Shown piece after piece: positions 18,022 through 26,514 of a stretch of DNA of 64,000 nucleotides (positions within the stretch are counted from its first letter, which is position 1; each line of letters opens with the position of its first letter). This DNA is from Lunatimonas lonarensis (GTDB taxonomy: Bacteria > Bacteroidota > Bacteroidia > Cytophagales > Cyclobacteriaceae), in contig NZ_AQHR01000061.1 of the NCBI RefSeq assembly GCF_000390185.1, positions 19,447 to 83,446 of the forward strand. Reading direction: 5' to 3'. The translations under genes were made by a program, and so were the position numbers. The notes beneath the pieces were generated by a model, which was given only the letters and a program-made list of their open reading frames with translations, made no database searches and was not told where the DNA came from.

Positions 18022-19179
18022 ATGCCGAAAATTTTGATCATTGACGACGAAAAAGCCATCCGGGCCACTTTAAAGGAAATCCTCGAATACGAAAAATACG
18101 AGATCCTTGAGGCCAAAGATGGTGAGGAGGGACTGGAAATGATCCAAAAACACGAAGTGGACTTGGTCCTCTGCGATGTCAAAATGCCCAAAATGGACGG
18201 AATCGAGGTGCTTACCAAAGTGAACGAACTGGATAGGCAGCCCCAGTTTATTATGATTTCTGCCCATGGCAGCATTGAAACCGCCGTGGAAGCCACTAAG
18301 AAAGGAGCTTTTGACTTTGTACCCAAGCCTCCAGACCTGAATAGACTGCTACTGACGGTTAGAAATGCCCTGGATAAAAAAACCTTGGTACAGGAGACGA
18401 CCGTACTGAAGAAGAAGCTGTCCAAAAAAATGGATATGGTGGGCAATTCAGATGCCCTCCAACAGGTAAAGGAAACCATTGAAAAAGTCGCCCCTACCGA
18501 TGCACGGGTCCTGATAACCGGACCAAATGGCACCGGAAAGGAATTGGTAGCCCACTGGATACATGCGAAAAGCAACCGATCCGGAGGGCCTTTTATCGCC
18601 GTGAATTGTGCGGCCATTCCTTCAGAACTGATCGAAAGTGAATTGTTTGGTCACGAAAAAGGCTCCTTCACCTCAGCCCTCAAACAACGGCAGGGCAAAT
18701 TCGAACAGGCCACCGGCGGCACATTGTTTTTGGATGAAGTCGGGGACATGAGCCTCTCTGCCCAGGCAAAGGTTCTGCGCGCGCTACAAGAGCACAAGAT
18801 CACCCGCGTAGGTGGAGACAAAGATATACAGGTAGATGTTCGGGTACTTGCAGCCACCAACAAAGACCTCAGAGCAGAAATCAAAGAGGGCCGGTTTAGG
18901 GAAGATCTCTACCACCGACTAAGTGTAATCCTAATCCAAGTACCATCCCTAAAGGATCGGATTGAGGATCTCCCCCTATTGGTCGAGAAGTTTTTGGCAG
19001 AGATAGCCTCCGAATACGGCACGGTAAAGAAGAAAGTGACTCCTGCCGCCCTGGACAAACTGAAGCAAAACCCTTGGACAGGAAATATACGAGAGCTACG
19101 AAACGTTGTGGAACGCTTGGTAATTCTTGGCAGTCAAGAGATCAATGAAGAGGATGTAAAAAAATACGCGGGCTATTAA
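18022..19179 (+). CDS. NtrC-family response regulator lacking a DNA-binding domain
   Basis: I choose the ATG at 18022 (385 residues, MPKILIIDDE) because the longer frame runs back into rnpB. The receiver domain covers 1-120, with D9/D10, phospho-acceptor D52 and K102. The AAA+ domain covers about 140-370, with Walker A GPNGTGK at 167-173 and Walker B TLFLDEVGD at 234-242. Two things are odd. The sigma-54 contact loop GAFTGA reads GSFTSA at 214-219, and the protein stops at KKYAGY without the Fis-type helix-turn-helix. So it may act without direct DNA binding or through a partner. No histidine kinase gene is adjacent. Confidence 0.9.
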   Translation: MPKILIIDDEKAIRATLKEILEYEKYEILEAKDGEEGLEMIQKHEVDLVLCDVKMPKMDGIEVLTKVNELDRQPQFIMISAHGSIETAVEATKKGAFDFVPKPPDLNRLLLTVRNALDKKTLVQETTVLKKKLSKKMDMVGNSDALQQVKETIEKVAPTDARVLITGPNGTGKELVAHWIHAKSNRSGGPFIAVNCAAIPSELIESELFGHEKGSFTSALKQRQGKFEQATGGTLFLDEVGDMSLSAQAKVLRALQEHKITRVGGDKDIQVDVRVLAATNKDLRAEIKEGRFREDLYHRLSVILIQVPSLKDRIEDLPLLVEKFLAEIASEYGTVKKKVTPAALDKLKQNPWTGNIRELRNVVERLVILGSQEINEEDVKKYAGY

Positions 19180-19193
19180 GCTCCGCCATTCTT

Positions 19194-19313
19194 CTATCCC
19201 CTTATCTCCTTTACAGGTTCCGACTTTGCATAGGCAGGACAAGGCTTGCTTGACGCACAGGCACCCACAGCTAGAAGGCCTACCAACAATAGAAGAACAG
19301 TTACTTTTTGCAT
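19194..19313 (-). CDS. Small putative lipoprotein of 39 residues
   Basis: A short frame runs from ATG at 19313 to TAG at 19194. It encodes MQKVTVLLLLVGLLAVGAC followed by a 20-residue tail with ASSKPCPAYAK. This is a canonical lipoprotein signal: a lysine near the start, a leucine-rich core, and the lipobox VGAC with Cys19. A second cysteine (Cys25) sits in the tail. Tiny lipoproteins of this kind are common in Bacteroidota and often missed. It lies between the NtrC-like regulator and the LuxE-like gene on the minus strand, 51 bases past the latter's stop. Function unknown. Confidence 0.7.
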   Translation of the reverse strand: MQKVTVLLLLVGLLAVGACASSKPCPAYAKSEPVKEIRG

Positions 19314-19364
19314 AGCGTGATTTTTTTATGATCAAATATGTATAATATTATAGGCAACACAAAA

Positions 19365-20363
19365 TTAATTTACCATTAAATTACAGCCCCGAAGGTCTGA
19401 ATGATCGAAACGGCCCAGAATTTCCAACTTTCCACGTTCATCCCATCTGCCCAAATCCTGGGTTTCCAGAAATGCACAGGAATGGAAATTGCCTAGATCA
19501 ATGACGTTGATGCCCCCTGTTTTATTGTCCTGATAGCAATACGGATCATGGGGATCGCGGATCAAAACCCTTACACAAGGAGGGAGCTCGTATTTGCCTT
19601 CCCCTTTTGAATAGGCCTGGGACATCATTTCGGTCATACCGTATTCCGAGTGAACCGCCTCGAGACCAAACGCCGTTTTGATCTTTCCATGTACCTCCTC
19701 CCGGATCATCTCCCTCCTTCTCCCTTTCATTCCCCCAGTCTCCATCACTAGAAGACGGGATGCGTCCGGGAGTGCGATAGCTACTTCTGCCAGATCCAAG
19801 AGCGCAAAGGTCACTCCCAACAGCAATATTTTCCTGTCGGAATCCTCGATAGCTACTTGAATGGTGTCAAGCAGATCCCGATGGTTATACAAATAGAAAC
19901 CAGAATAGGCCGATTTGGTTTCGCCAATAAAAAAATCGGCCATACAGACCAACGAACTGCCCCTCCGCTCCAGGTAAGAAGGCAGCAGTGCCAACAGGTG
20001 ATACCCCTCAAGTGGCCCGTAAAAACGCTCAAAAATCCGCTTGGCATGCTCCTGATAAAACGGCTCCGACCAGTAATAATGCTTGCTGGTAATCTGACCA
20101 GTGGTGCCGCTGCTTGAAAAAAACGGAGAATCCTCTGTTATCTTTCCGCAAAAAACGGGGTTGTTCTTAAAAAAAGAAAGCGGCAAAAACGGTATGTCAG
20201 TTAGGTCTTTTACCTTGTTTGCTTCCGTCCGTCTTGCCCGTAAATAGGCTTTATAGATGGGGTTTGCGTCCGCTTGTAGTTTAAAGAGTCTCAAAGCCAT
20301 CTCTTCAAAATCATCATCCTTCATAGTTAGAAGCGATTCCGAAAAACTTTTGAAATATTTCAT
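19365..20363 (-). CDS. LuxE/PaaK-like acyl-protein synthetase family protein
   Basis: The 332-residue product belongs to the acyl-protein synthetase (LuxE) branch of the adenylate-forming superfamily. Visible motifs are IPFLPLSFFKNN near 60, the ATP-binding loop FFSSSGTTGQITSKHY near 80-95, and EYGMTEMMSQAYS near 240, matching the A5-type YGxTE motif. Related proteins activate a carboxylic acid with ATP and pass it to a cysteine or to CoA. No luciferase or fatty-acid reductase genes are near, so bioluminescence is not implied. The C-terminus ends soon after the DLGRWDERGKLEILGR segment, as in LuxE homologues. The substrate is unknown. Confidence 0.85.
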   Translation of the reverse strand: MKYFKSFSESLLTMKDDDFEEMALRLFKLQADANPIYKAYLRARRTEANKVKDLTDIPFLPLSFFKNNPVFCGKITEDSPFFSSSGTTGQITSKHYYWSEPFYQEHAKRIFERFYGPLEGYHLLALLPSYLERRGSSLVCMADFFIGETKSAYSGFYLYNHRDLLDTIQVAIEDSDRKILLLGVTFALLDLAEVAIALPDASRLLVMETGGMKGRRREMIREEVHGKIKTAFGLEAVHSEYGMTEMMSQAYSKGEGKYELPPCVRVLIRDPHDPYCYQDNKTGGINVIDLGNFHSCAFLETQDLGRWDERGKLEILGRFDHSDLRGCNLMVN

Positions 20364-20439
20364 CGTTATTTTAACAGTTAAGACCTATTTTTAAACAACT
20401 TTACAAGAAGGCCTGCGCCGGTGTAAAATTCTAAAGCAA

Positions 20440-21114
20440 ATGAAGGTAGTAAAAGTTTCCTATATCATCCTAACGCTAGTCGCTGCATATGCCTGCATTG
20501 CACCTCCGGTTGATTTCCCAAGCCGACCGGAAATCAGCTTCAATAACCTGGAGTACGTAGAGACCAATCAAGCGGATTCCCTGATCATCACGGTTAACTT
20601 CAGGGATGGGGAGGGGGATTTGGGACTAAACCCAAGGGACATAGAGCCTCCGTTTAATGAACTGAACTATCCACGTGACCAAAATGGCCAACTGATCACC
20701 TACCGAAACCGGCCTGCCAATGCCCCCTCTTTTAACAACAGGGATTGGGTTATTTCCCCACTGATCAACAATGTACGTGTAAATGACACCATCTGGGTAC
20801 AGGAAAACCCGGACTATTTCAATATTTTCGTTCGGTTCTTTATCAAACGTAGCGGTCAATATACCGAGTTTGATTGGTCGGCACCACCTTTCTTCACTAC
20901 ATTCAATGGTCGATTTCCCCGGATTTTGACAGATGACCGACAAAGGGCCGTGGAGGGGCAAATTCGGTATGGCATGCTTTCACTTGGATGGAATTCGATA
21001 TTCCGTAATGACACCATTCGCCTTGAGGTTCAAATCCAAGACCGGCAGTTACAACGCAGTGAACCGGTGGTAACTCCAGACTTCACCTTGGCCCAAATAC
21101 GGCGATCACGATAA
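20440..21114 (+). CDS. Conserved putative lipoprotein of unknown function
   Basis: The 224-residue product starts with a hydrophobic segment and the likely lipobox VAAYAC (Cys19), so it is probably membrane-anchored. The body contains a FRDGEGDLGLNPRD block that looks like a calcium-binding or beta-sandwich loop, then NDTIWVQENPDYFN and FFIKRSGQYTEFDW. I have seen this D-G-E-G-D-L-G pattern in small Bacteroidota lipoproteins without a known role. It is divergent from the LuxE-like gene and convergent with the dehydrogenase E1 gene. No function is proposed. Confidence 0.7.
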   Translation: MKVVKVSYIILTLVAAYACIAPPVDFPSRPEISFNNLEYVETNQADSLIITVNFRDGEGDLGLNPRDIEPPFNELNYPRDQNGQLITYRNRPANAPSFNNRDWVISPLINNVRVNDTIWVQENPDYFNIFVRFFIKRSGQYTEFDWSAPPFFTTFNGRFPRILTDDRQRAVEGQIRYGMLSLGWNSIFRNDTIRLEVQIQDRQLQRSEPVVTPDFTLAQIRRSR

Positions 21115-21159
21115 CCCCAGGAGGCATCATCAAACCCGCCTAGAGAGCAGAGTGTACCA

Positions 21160-23574
21160 TTAAATTAAGGCAGGGTATTTTTGTGGATTTGCTTCATGCA
21201 TCATGTTATACGCTGCCTCTACCACATCATCTGCACTGGGTTTGGAAAAATAATCTCCATCTGAGGAGTAGGCAGGACGGTGTTCCTTTGCAGAGATGGT
21301 AACCGGTTGGGAATCCAGTGAATAATAAGCGTTTTGAAATTCAAAAACCTGCTGCATCATGTACGCAGAAGCTCCGCCAGGCACATCTTCGTCCGCAAAA
21401 ATCACGCGATTGGTCTTGGCAATGGACTTGCCGATCAAATGCCCTTTGTCAAAGGGCAGCAAGGTTTGGGCGTCAATTACTTCCAATGATATCTCCATAC
21501 CTTCTAACATGACCGCTGCATCCATCACAATCCGGCACATGGCGCCATAGGTTACCACTGTAATATCGGAACCCTCCCGAATCACTTCCGCTTGCCCTAT
21601 CGGCACACGAAACTCGCCAATATTGGCAGGCATCTTTTCCTTGATCCGATAGCCGTTAAGCACCTCTATCATTACGGCTGGTTCATCGGCCTGCAAAAGC
21701 GTATTGTACATACCCGCCGCTTGCGTCATATTACGTGGCACACAGAGCAGAATCCCTCGTAAGGATCCCAAAATCATCCCAATGGGTGACCCGGAATGCC
21801 AAACGCCTTCGAGGCGGTGTCCGCGGGTACGGATGATCAGAGGTGCTTTCTGCCCTCCCTTGGTACGGTAATGGAGACTGGCCAAGTCATCGGTCAGTGT
21901 ATTTAGCGCATAGACCAAGTAGTCCAAGTATTGAATCTCGGTAATGGGCCGAAGGCCGCGGAGGGCAGTTCCTATTCCCTGACCGATAATCGTCATTTCG
22001 CGGATACCCGTATCGGTTACTTTCAACTCTCCATGCTTTGCCTGAAGTCCGGCAAAAGCCTGGTTCACATCTCCGATTTTGCCCACATCCTCTCCTATGG
22101 CAAACACCAAGGGATTATTGGTCAACATATGGTCAAAGCATGCTTGTAATATCTCTCTTCCGTCTACCAACGGAGCATCCTCTTTGTACACTGCGGGAAT
22201 TTCCGACACCAGTTCGACACGGTGGGCCGATTCACTATACAGGTGGCTACTATACCGATCCTCGTTTTTCTCCTGCTCCTCCCTGTACCAAGCCAGCAAC
22301 TCTGCCTTTACCTCCAACGGATCGGTTCGCATGGTCCAAATTGCCCGTCTTACAGTACTGACCACATCCATACGAATCGGATTGATCAATTTGGACAGCT
22401 CCTTGGCCAACTGAAGTACCTGGTCGCGCTGACCGCTTCGCATGGCAGCCCTGCGCAGAAGACTCAATGCTTGGTTCAGATCCTGCGCGATCGACTCAGT
22501 AAACAACTTCCAGGCTTTGTCCTTGCTTTGGCGCACCTGCTGTTTGGTTTCCAGGTCTATTTTATTCAATTCCTCTTCGGTGGCCAGGCCGTTCTGAATA
22601 ATGAAGGCTCTAAACTGAGGCATACAATCATAGGTAGCCTCCCACTCCAGTCTTTCCTTTGACTTATAACGCTCATGGGAACCGGAAGTGGAGTGCCCCT
22701 GCGGTTGTGTCATTTCAACCACATGAACCAACACCGGCACATGTTCGTACCGGGCTATTGCCGCAGCTTGTTGGTAGGTGGACATCAACGCCTCATAATC
22801 CCAGCCACGCACCACAAAAATCTCATAGCCAGCCTTCTCTTCTGTTCGCCTAAACCCCTCAAGTGCCTCGGAGATACTTGACTTTGTAATTTGGTAGTCA
22901 TTGGTTACGGATATCCCATAATCGTCGTCCCACACCGAAATGATCATAGGAATTTGGAGCACTCCCGCTGCATTAAAAGCTTCCAAAAACATCCCCTCGG
23001 CGGTAGACGCATTACCAATTGTACCCCATGCAACTTCTCTTCCACCCTTGGAAAATTTCGGGAAAGATTGAAGATCGGGATTTTGCTTATATAGTTTAGA
23101 GGCATAGGCAAGTCCAACCAAACGCGGCATCTGAGCTGCGGTCGGAGAAATATCGCCCGTTGAATTATTGATTTGCGTCAAATCACGCCAGGATCCATCG
23201 GCGTTCAGCGACCTGGTGGCGAAGTGGCTGTTCATCAGCCTGCCCGCTGACGAGGGATCCGCCTCCACGCTGGTGTGCGCATACATCTGCGCAAAATACT
23301 GCTCAACAGTAAGCTCTCCAACGGCCATCATAAAGGTTTGGTCGCGGTAGTACCCCGACCTAAAATCCCCCTTCTCAAAAAATCGCGCCATCGCAATCTG
23401 CGCCAATTCCTTGCCGTCACCAAAAATACCGAACTTGGCCTTTCCCATGAAGACTTCCTTCCTACCCATCAAGGAGGTATGGCGGCTGAGCATTGCCAAT
23501 CGGTAATCCTCAACGACCTGGTCTCGATCTATTTCCACCTTCTCCCTTCGATATGATGTGGTTGTTTCTTCCAT
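21160..23574 (-). CDS. 2-oxoacid dehydrogenase E1, fused alpha and beta subunits
   Basis: The 804-residue product joins an E1-alpha part (about 1-440) and an E1-beta part (about 465-804, from LVDGREILQACFDHML) of a thiamine-diphosphate dehydrogenase. It most resembles the branched-chain 2-oxoacid (2-oxoisovalerate) type. It would decarboxylate a 2-oxoacid and pass the acyl group to lipoyl-E2; neither E2 nor E3 is in this window. In the ThDP site the usual GDG...NN pair reads G-N187-A-S-T-A-E-G and W-D-D-D218-Y-G, so the aspartate and asparagine ligands appear exchanged. I believe fused Bacteroidota enzymes share this. It is divergent from alanine dehydrogenase, suggesting linked amino-acid catabolism. 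Confidence 0.9.
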   Translation of the reverse strand: MEETTTSYRREKVEIDRDQVVEDYRLAMLSRHTSLMGRKEVFMGKAKFGIFGDGKELAQIAMARFFEKGDFRSGYYRDQTFMMAVGELTVEQYFAQMYAHTSVEADPSSAGRLMNSHFATRSLNADGSWRDLTQINNSTGDISPTAAQMPRLVGLAYASKLYKQNPDLQSFPKFSKGGREVAWGTIGNASTAEGMFLEAFNAAGVLQIPMIISVWDDDYGISVTNDYQITKSSISEALEGFRRTEEKAGYEIFVVRGWDYEALMSTYQQAAAIARYEHVPVLVHVVEMTQPQGHSTSGSHERYKSKERLEWEATYDCMPQFRAFIIQNGLATEEELNKIDLETKQQVRQSKDKAWKLFTESIAQDLNQALSLLRRAAMRSGQRDQVLQLAKELSKLINPIRMDVVSTVRRAIWTMRTDPLEVKAELLAWYREEQEKNEDRYSSHLYSESAHRVELVSEIPAVYKEDAPLVDGREILQACFDHMLTNNPLVFAIGEDVGKIGDVNQAFAGLQAKHGELKVTDTGIREMTIIGQGIGTALRGLRPITEIQYLDYLVYALNTLTDDLASLHYRTKGGQKAPLIIRTRGHRLEGVWHSGSPIGMILGSLRGILLCVPRNMTQAAGMYNTLLQADEPAVMIEVLNGYRIKEKMPANIGEFRVPIGQAEVIREGSDITVVTYGAMCRIVMDAAVMLEGMEISLEVIDAQTLLPFDKGHLIGKSIAKTNRVIFADEDVPGGASAYMMQQVFEFQNAYYSLDSQPVTISAKEHRPAYSSDGDYFSKPSADDVVEAAYNMMHEANPQKYPALI

Positions 23575-23906
23575 ACCAAATTCTACTTACGTGTATTTCG
23601 CATTTAAAAACAAAAACTCAATGGTTCCAAAAATACTGAAAATTGTGACCATTCCCAATTTACGATTGGAATATTTTTATCCTGAAATACGTGAAAATTC
23701 TGTTTAAGTTCTAAATACTAAATGAAAACCATATTATATTTGGAAACCAAACGACACGGAGGCAACTTGAGGTGAATTTGACCGTTTGTTAACCTATTGT
23801 TAACGTTGAACGGAGGACACTTCGGGGAATCCCCGTCGTACGGCCCAACACCAGCACATATAACACAGCGACATTTACCCTCAACTTACCACCTAACACA
23901 GAAACA
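23575..23906. other. Intergenic region between the divergent E1 and ald genes
   Basis: 332 bases without a coding frame I trust. It holds a TATATTTG -7-like element at 23735-23742 pointing to ald and two close GTTAAC copies near 23790-23805. GGGGATTCCCCG-like symmetry occurs near 23825-23837. The left half is AT-rich and probably carries the E1 promoter, which I could not place. Confidence 0.5.
23735..23742 (+). promoter_or_regulatory. Possible -7 element for ald
   Basis: TATATTTG matches TAnnTTTG and would give a leader of about 160 bases before the ald ATG. There is no convincing TTTG about 20 bases upstream, so the call is weak. Confidence 0.35.
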
Positions 23907-25022
23907 ATGAAAATCGGGATTCCTAAGGAAATCAAGAACAATGAAAACCGGGTAGCTTTGACACCCGCCGGCGCGAAAGAACTTACCAAGCGTGGCCATC
24001 AGGTATTTGTACAACAATCAGCAGGGCTGGGTAGTGGGTTTTCGGATCAGCAGTATGAACAAGGTGGCGCGAAGATACTGCCCACCATACAGGACGTGTA
24101 CGGCGTGGGAGAAATGATACTAAAAGTTAAAGAACCCATCGAGGAGGAGTACAGTCTGATCCAAGAGGATCAATTGCTTTTTACCTATTTTCACTTCGCC
24201 TCCTACGAGCCCTTGGCTAAGGCTATGATTCAGAGCAAGGCTGTTTGCTTAGCCTATGAAACCGTAGAAAAACCGGACAGAAGCCTTCCACTGCTGGTAC
24301 CCATGTCTGAAGTGGCAGGCCGTATGGCGATCCAAAAAGGAGCCAATTACCTTGAAAAACCGCTGGGTGGGAGAGGGATACTGCTCGGTGGTGTACCCGG
24401 AACCCTACCTGCAAAAGTACTGATCCTGGGGGGTGGTATCGTAGGAACCCATGCCGCATGGATGGCTGCCGGACTCGGAGCCGATGTCACAATTTTGGAT
24501 GTTTCCTTGCCAAGGATGAGGTACCTGGCCGACATCATGCCTGCAAATGTAAAAACCATGATGTCCAACGAATTCAACATACGCAAACTGCTGCCCACAG
24601 CCGACTTGGTCGTAGGAGCGGTACTTATTCCAGGCGCAAAGGCTCCGCACCTCATTACCAAGGACATGCTGTCTCTTATGACCGAAGGATCGGTATTGGT
24701 GGACGTAGCGGTGGATCAGGGCGGCTGCATCGAGACCTGCAAACCTACCACTCACGAAGATCCCACCTATGTAATCGATGGAGTCCTTCACTACTGTGTG
24801 GCCAATATGCCGGGGGCCGTACCCTATACCTCTACCTTGGCTCTGACCAACGCCACACTACCCTACGCGCTGGAATTAGCGGATAAAGGATGGAAGGAAG
24901 CATGTAAACAACATCAGGATCTAGAGCTTGGTCTGAATATCATTCACGGCGAGGTAGTCTATAAAGCGGTGGCCGACACATTTGGCCTACCGCACACTCC
25001 GGTATCAACGTTTTTAAAATAA
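23907..25022 (+). CDS. ald: Alanine dehydrogenase
   Basis: This enzyme interconverts L-alanine and pyruvate with NAD and releases ammonium. The 371-residue product has the family N-terminus MKIGIPKEIKNNENRVALTP, whose arginine contacts pyruvate, and the catalytic region LFTYFHFA with the conserved histidine. The Rossmann motif is GGGIVGTHAAWMAAGLG followed by D at the strand end for NAD. VDVAVDQGGC, which contains the catalytic aspartate, and NMPGAVPYTST are also present. Length is standard. A clean terminator follows. The divergent 2-oxoacid dehydrogenase gene supports a role in amino-acid use. Confidence 0.96.
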   Translation: MKIGIPKEIKNNENRVALTPAGAKELTKRGHQVFVQQSAGLGSGFSDQQYEQGGAKILPTIQDVYGVGEMILKVKEPIEEEYSLIQEDQLLFTYFHFASYEPLAKAMIQSKAVCLAYETVEKPDRSLPLLVPMSEVAGRMAIQKGANYLEKPLGGRGILLGGVPGTLPAKVLILGGGIVGTHAAWMAAGLGADVTILDVSLPRMRYLADIMPANVKTMMSNEFNIRKLLPTADLVVGAVLIPGAKAPHLITKDMLSLMTEGSVLVDVAVDQGGCIETCKPTTHEDPTYVIDGVLHYCVANMPGAVPYTSTLALTNATLPYALELADKGWKEACKQHQDLELGLNIIHGEVVYKAVADTFGLPHTPVSTFLK

Positions 25023-25028
25023 GTCCAA

Positions 25029-25051
25029 AGCCCGATTTTCGGGCTTTTTTT
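25029..25051 (+). terminator. Intrinsic terminator of ald
   Basis: AGCCCGA and TCGGGCT pair around a TTT loop, and the stem runs into a tract of seven T. It begins 7 bases after the ald stop codon. Confidence 0.85.
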
Positions 25052-25065
25052 ATGATTTTTATCAG
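25052..25065 (+). promoter_or_regulatory. Fnr-like box upstream of hemN
   Basis: ATGATTTTTATCAG matches the palindrome ATGA[CT]-N4-[AG]TCAT at all but the last position. It lies 73 bases before the hemN ATG, where an Fnr activator would bind. The same motif precedes the cco operon and the Fnr-type gene. It touches the T tract of the ald terminator, so part of the match could be chance. Confidence 0.45.
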
Positions 25066-25126
25066 TTTATCGGGCTTCGGCTATCATAAAAAATAAATAA
25101 AGGCACCACGATATTTGCCGATAAAC
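25065..25126 (+). repeat. Inverted repeat in the hemN leader
   Basis: GTTTATCGG at 25065-25073 and CCGATAAAC at 25118-25126 are perfect 9-base inverted arms separated by 44 bases. The second arm ends 11 bases before the hemN start, so pairing in RNA could hide the translation start. Confidence 0.5.
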
Positions 25127-25137
25127 TATGGATCATT

Positions 25138-26496
25138 ATGCAAACCGCCGACAGCACCTCACTTCTTCAGAAATACAACGTTCCCGCACCCAGGTACACC
25201 AGCTACCCTCCGGTTCCTTTTTGGAAAAACAACCTCACTGAAACCGCTTGGAGTGAGGCTGTAAAAAAAGCATACCGCCTTTTCGGAGATATCGAGGGCA
25301 TTACGCTGTATGTTCATCTACCCTATTGTGAGAGCCTATGCACCTATTGCGGCTGCAACAAACACATAACCGTAAACCACGCAGTAGAGCTTCCTTATAT
25401 TTATTCGGTCATGAAAGAATGGGACGCCTATACCAAAATCCTCCCGTTTCGTCCAAAGCTGGCAGGAATTCATTTGGGAGGGGGCACTCCTACCTTTTTC
25501 TCCCCTAAGTCACTCAAACTATTAATAAACCACCTCACCGCGCAGTCTGATATTATCCCAGACGCTGAGTTCAGCTTTGAAGGGCACCCGAATAACACCA
25601 CGGCAGAACATTTGGCAGCCCTACACGAAGTGGGCTTTAACAGAGTGAGTTTCGGCATACAGGACTTTGACGTTAGCGTGCAAAAAGCTATACACCGAAT
25701 CCAACCGTTTGAAAAGGTTGCAGAGGTCACTGAATCTGCCCGAAAAATAGGCTATAACTCGATAAATTTCGACCTGATCTATGGCCTCCCCCACCAAAGT
25801 TTGGCCTCCATCGAAGACACCTTTCAGCGAGTCGCTACCCTTAGACCGGATCGGATAGCCTTTTACAGCTACGCCCATGTTCCGGAGGCATTCCCTGCCC
25901 AGCGAAGTTTTGAAAAACACCTTCCGAATGAAATCGAAAAAAGGGAGCTGTATGAGCAAGGCCGTTGTTTACTGGCCGATATGGGCTACTTGGAAGTGGG
26001 GATGGATCATTTTGCCTTGCCTACAGATCCGCTTTACCTCGCTAAAGCGTCAAAGACCTTGCACCGGAACTTCATGGGATACACCACCCAGCCCTCCAAA
26101 ATCCTGATCGGACTGGGAAATAGCGCCATTAGCGATGTGTACTTTGCCTATGCACAAAATGAAAAGAAAATAGCTGCCTATAAATCCCTGGTAGAAAACC
26201 AGGAGTCCACCATTGCAAAAGGTCACCTGTTGACCGACGAAGATTTGAGTATCAAACAATTGATACTATCCCTCATCTGCAACCATGAGGCCAGCTGGCC
26301 TTCTGGCTATTCGCCATTTGAGAGAACTCAATGGCTGACACCTCTAGGTGTATTTAAGGAGGAAGACTTGCTGGATTTTGACTCAAGCGGTATTTACATC
26401 CGAGAAAAAGGCATTGCATTCATCCGTAATATATGCATGACCTTTGATCCAACTATGCAGAAAAAGAAGCAGGTTAGCTTTAGCAAAGCGATCTAA
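25138..26496 (+). CDS. hemN: Oxygen-independent coproporphyrinogen III oxidase (radical SAM)
   Basis: HemN makes protoporphyrinogen IX from coproporphyrinogen III without oxygen, using two SAM molecules. The 452-residue product has YVHLPYCESLCTYCGC. C64, C68 and C71 bind the 4Fe-4S cluster, and C73 completes the HemN-specific CxC. Other family blocks are GGGTPTFF, FEGHPNNT, RVSFGIQDFD and YGLPHQS, and the C-terminal HemN domain is present. Length is normal. An Fnr-like box upstream suggests induction when oxygen is low. It ends 18 bp from the convergent cco cluster, which needs haem. Confidence 0.96.
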   Translation: MQTADSTSLLQKYNVPAPRYTSYPPVPFWKNNLTETAWSEAVKKAYRLFGDIEGITLYVHLPYCESLCTYCGCNKHITVNHAVELPYIYSVMKEWDAYTKILPFRPKLAGIHLGGGTPTFFSPKSLKLLINHLTAQSDIIPDAEFSFEGHPNNTTAEHLAALHEVGFNRVSFGIQDFDVSVQKAIHRIQPFEKVAEVTESARKIGYNSINFDLIYGLPHQSLASIEDTFQRVATLRPDRIAFYSYAHVPEAFPAQRSFEKHLPNEIEKRELYEQGRCLLADMGYLEVGMDHFALPTDPLYLAKASKTLHRNFMGYTTQPSKILIGLGNSAISDVYFAYAQNEKKIAAYKSLVENQESTIAKGHLLTDEDLSIKQLILSLICNHEASWPSGYSPFERTQWLTPLGVFKEEDLLDFDSSGIYIREKGIAFIRNICMTFDPTMQKKKQVSFSKAI

Positions 26497-26514
26497 ACCA
26501 ACCTCTGCATCCGC

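Noticed and set aside
17811..18617. A 268-residue minus-strand frame over rnpB and the NtrC-like gene
   Set aside because: Its serine-rich product is antisense to well-supported receiver and AAA+ domains.
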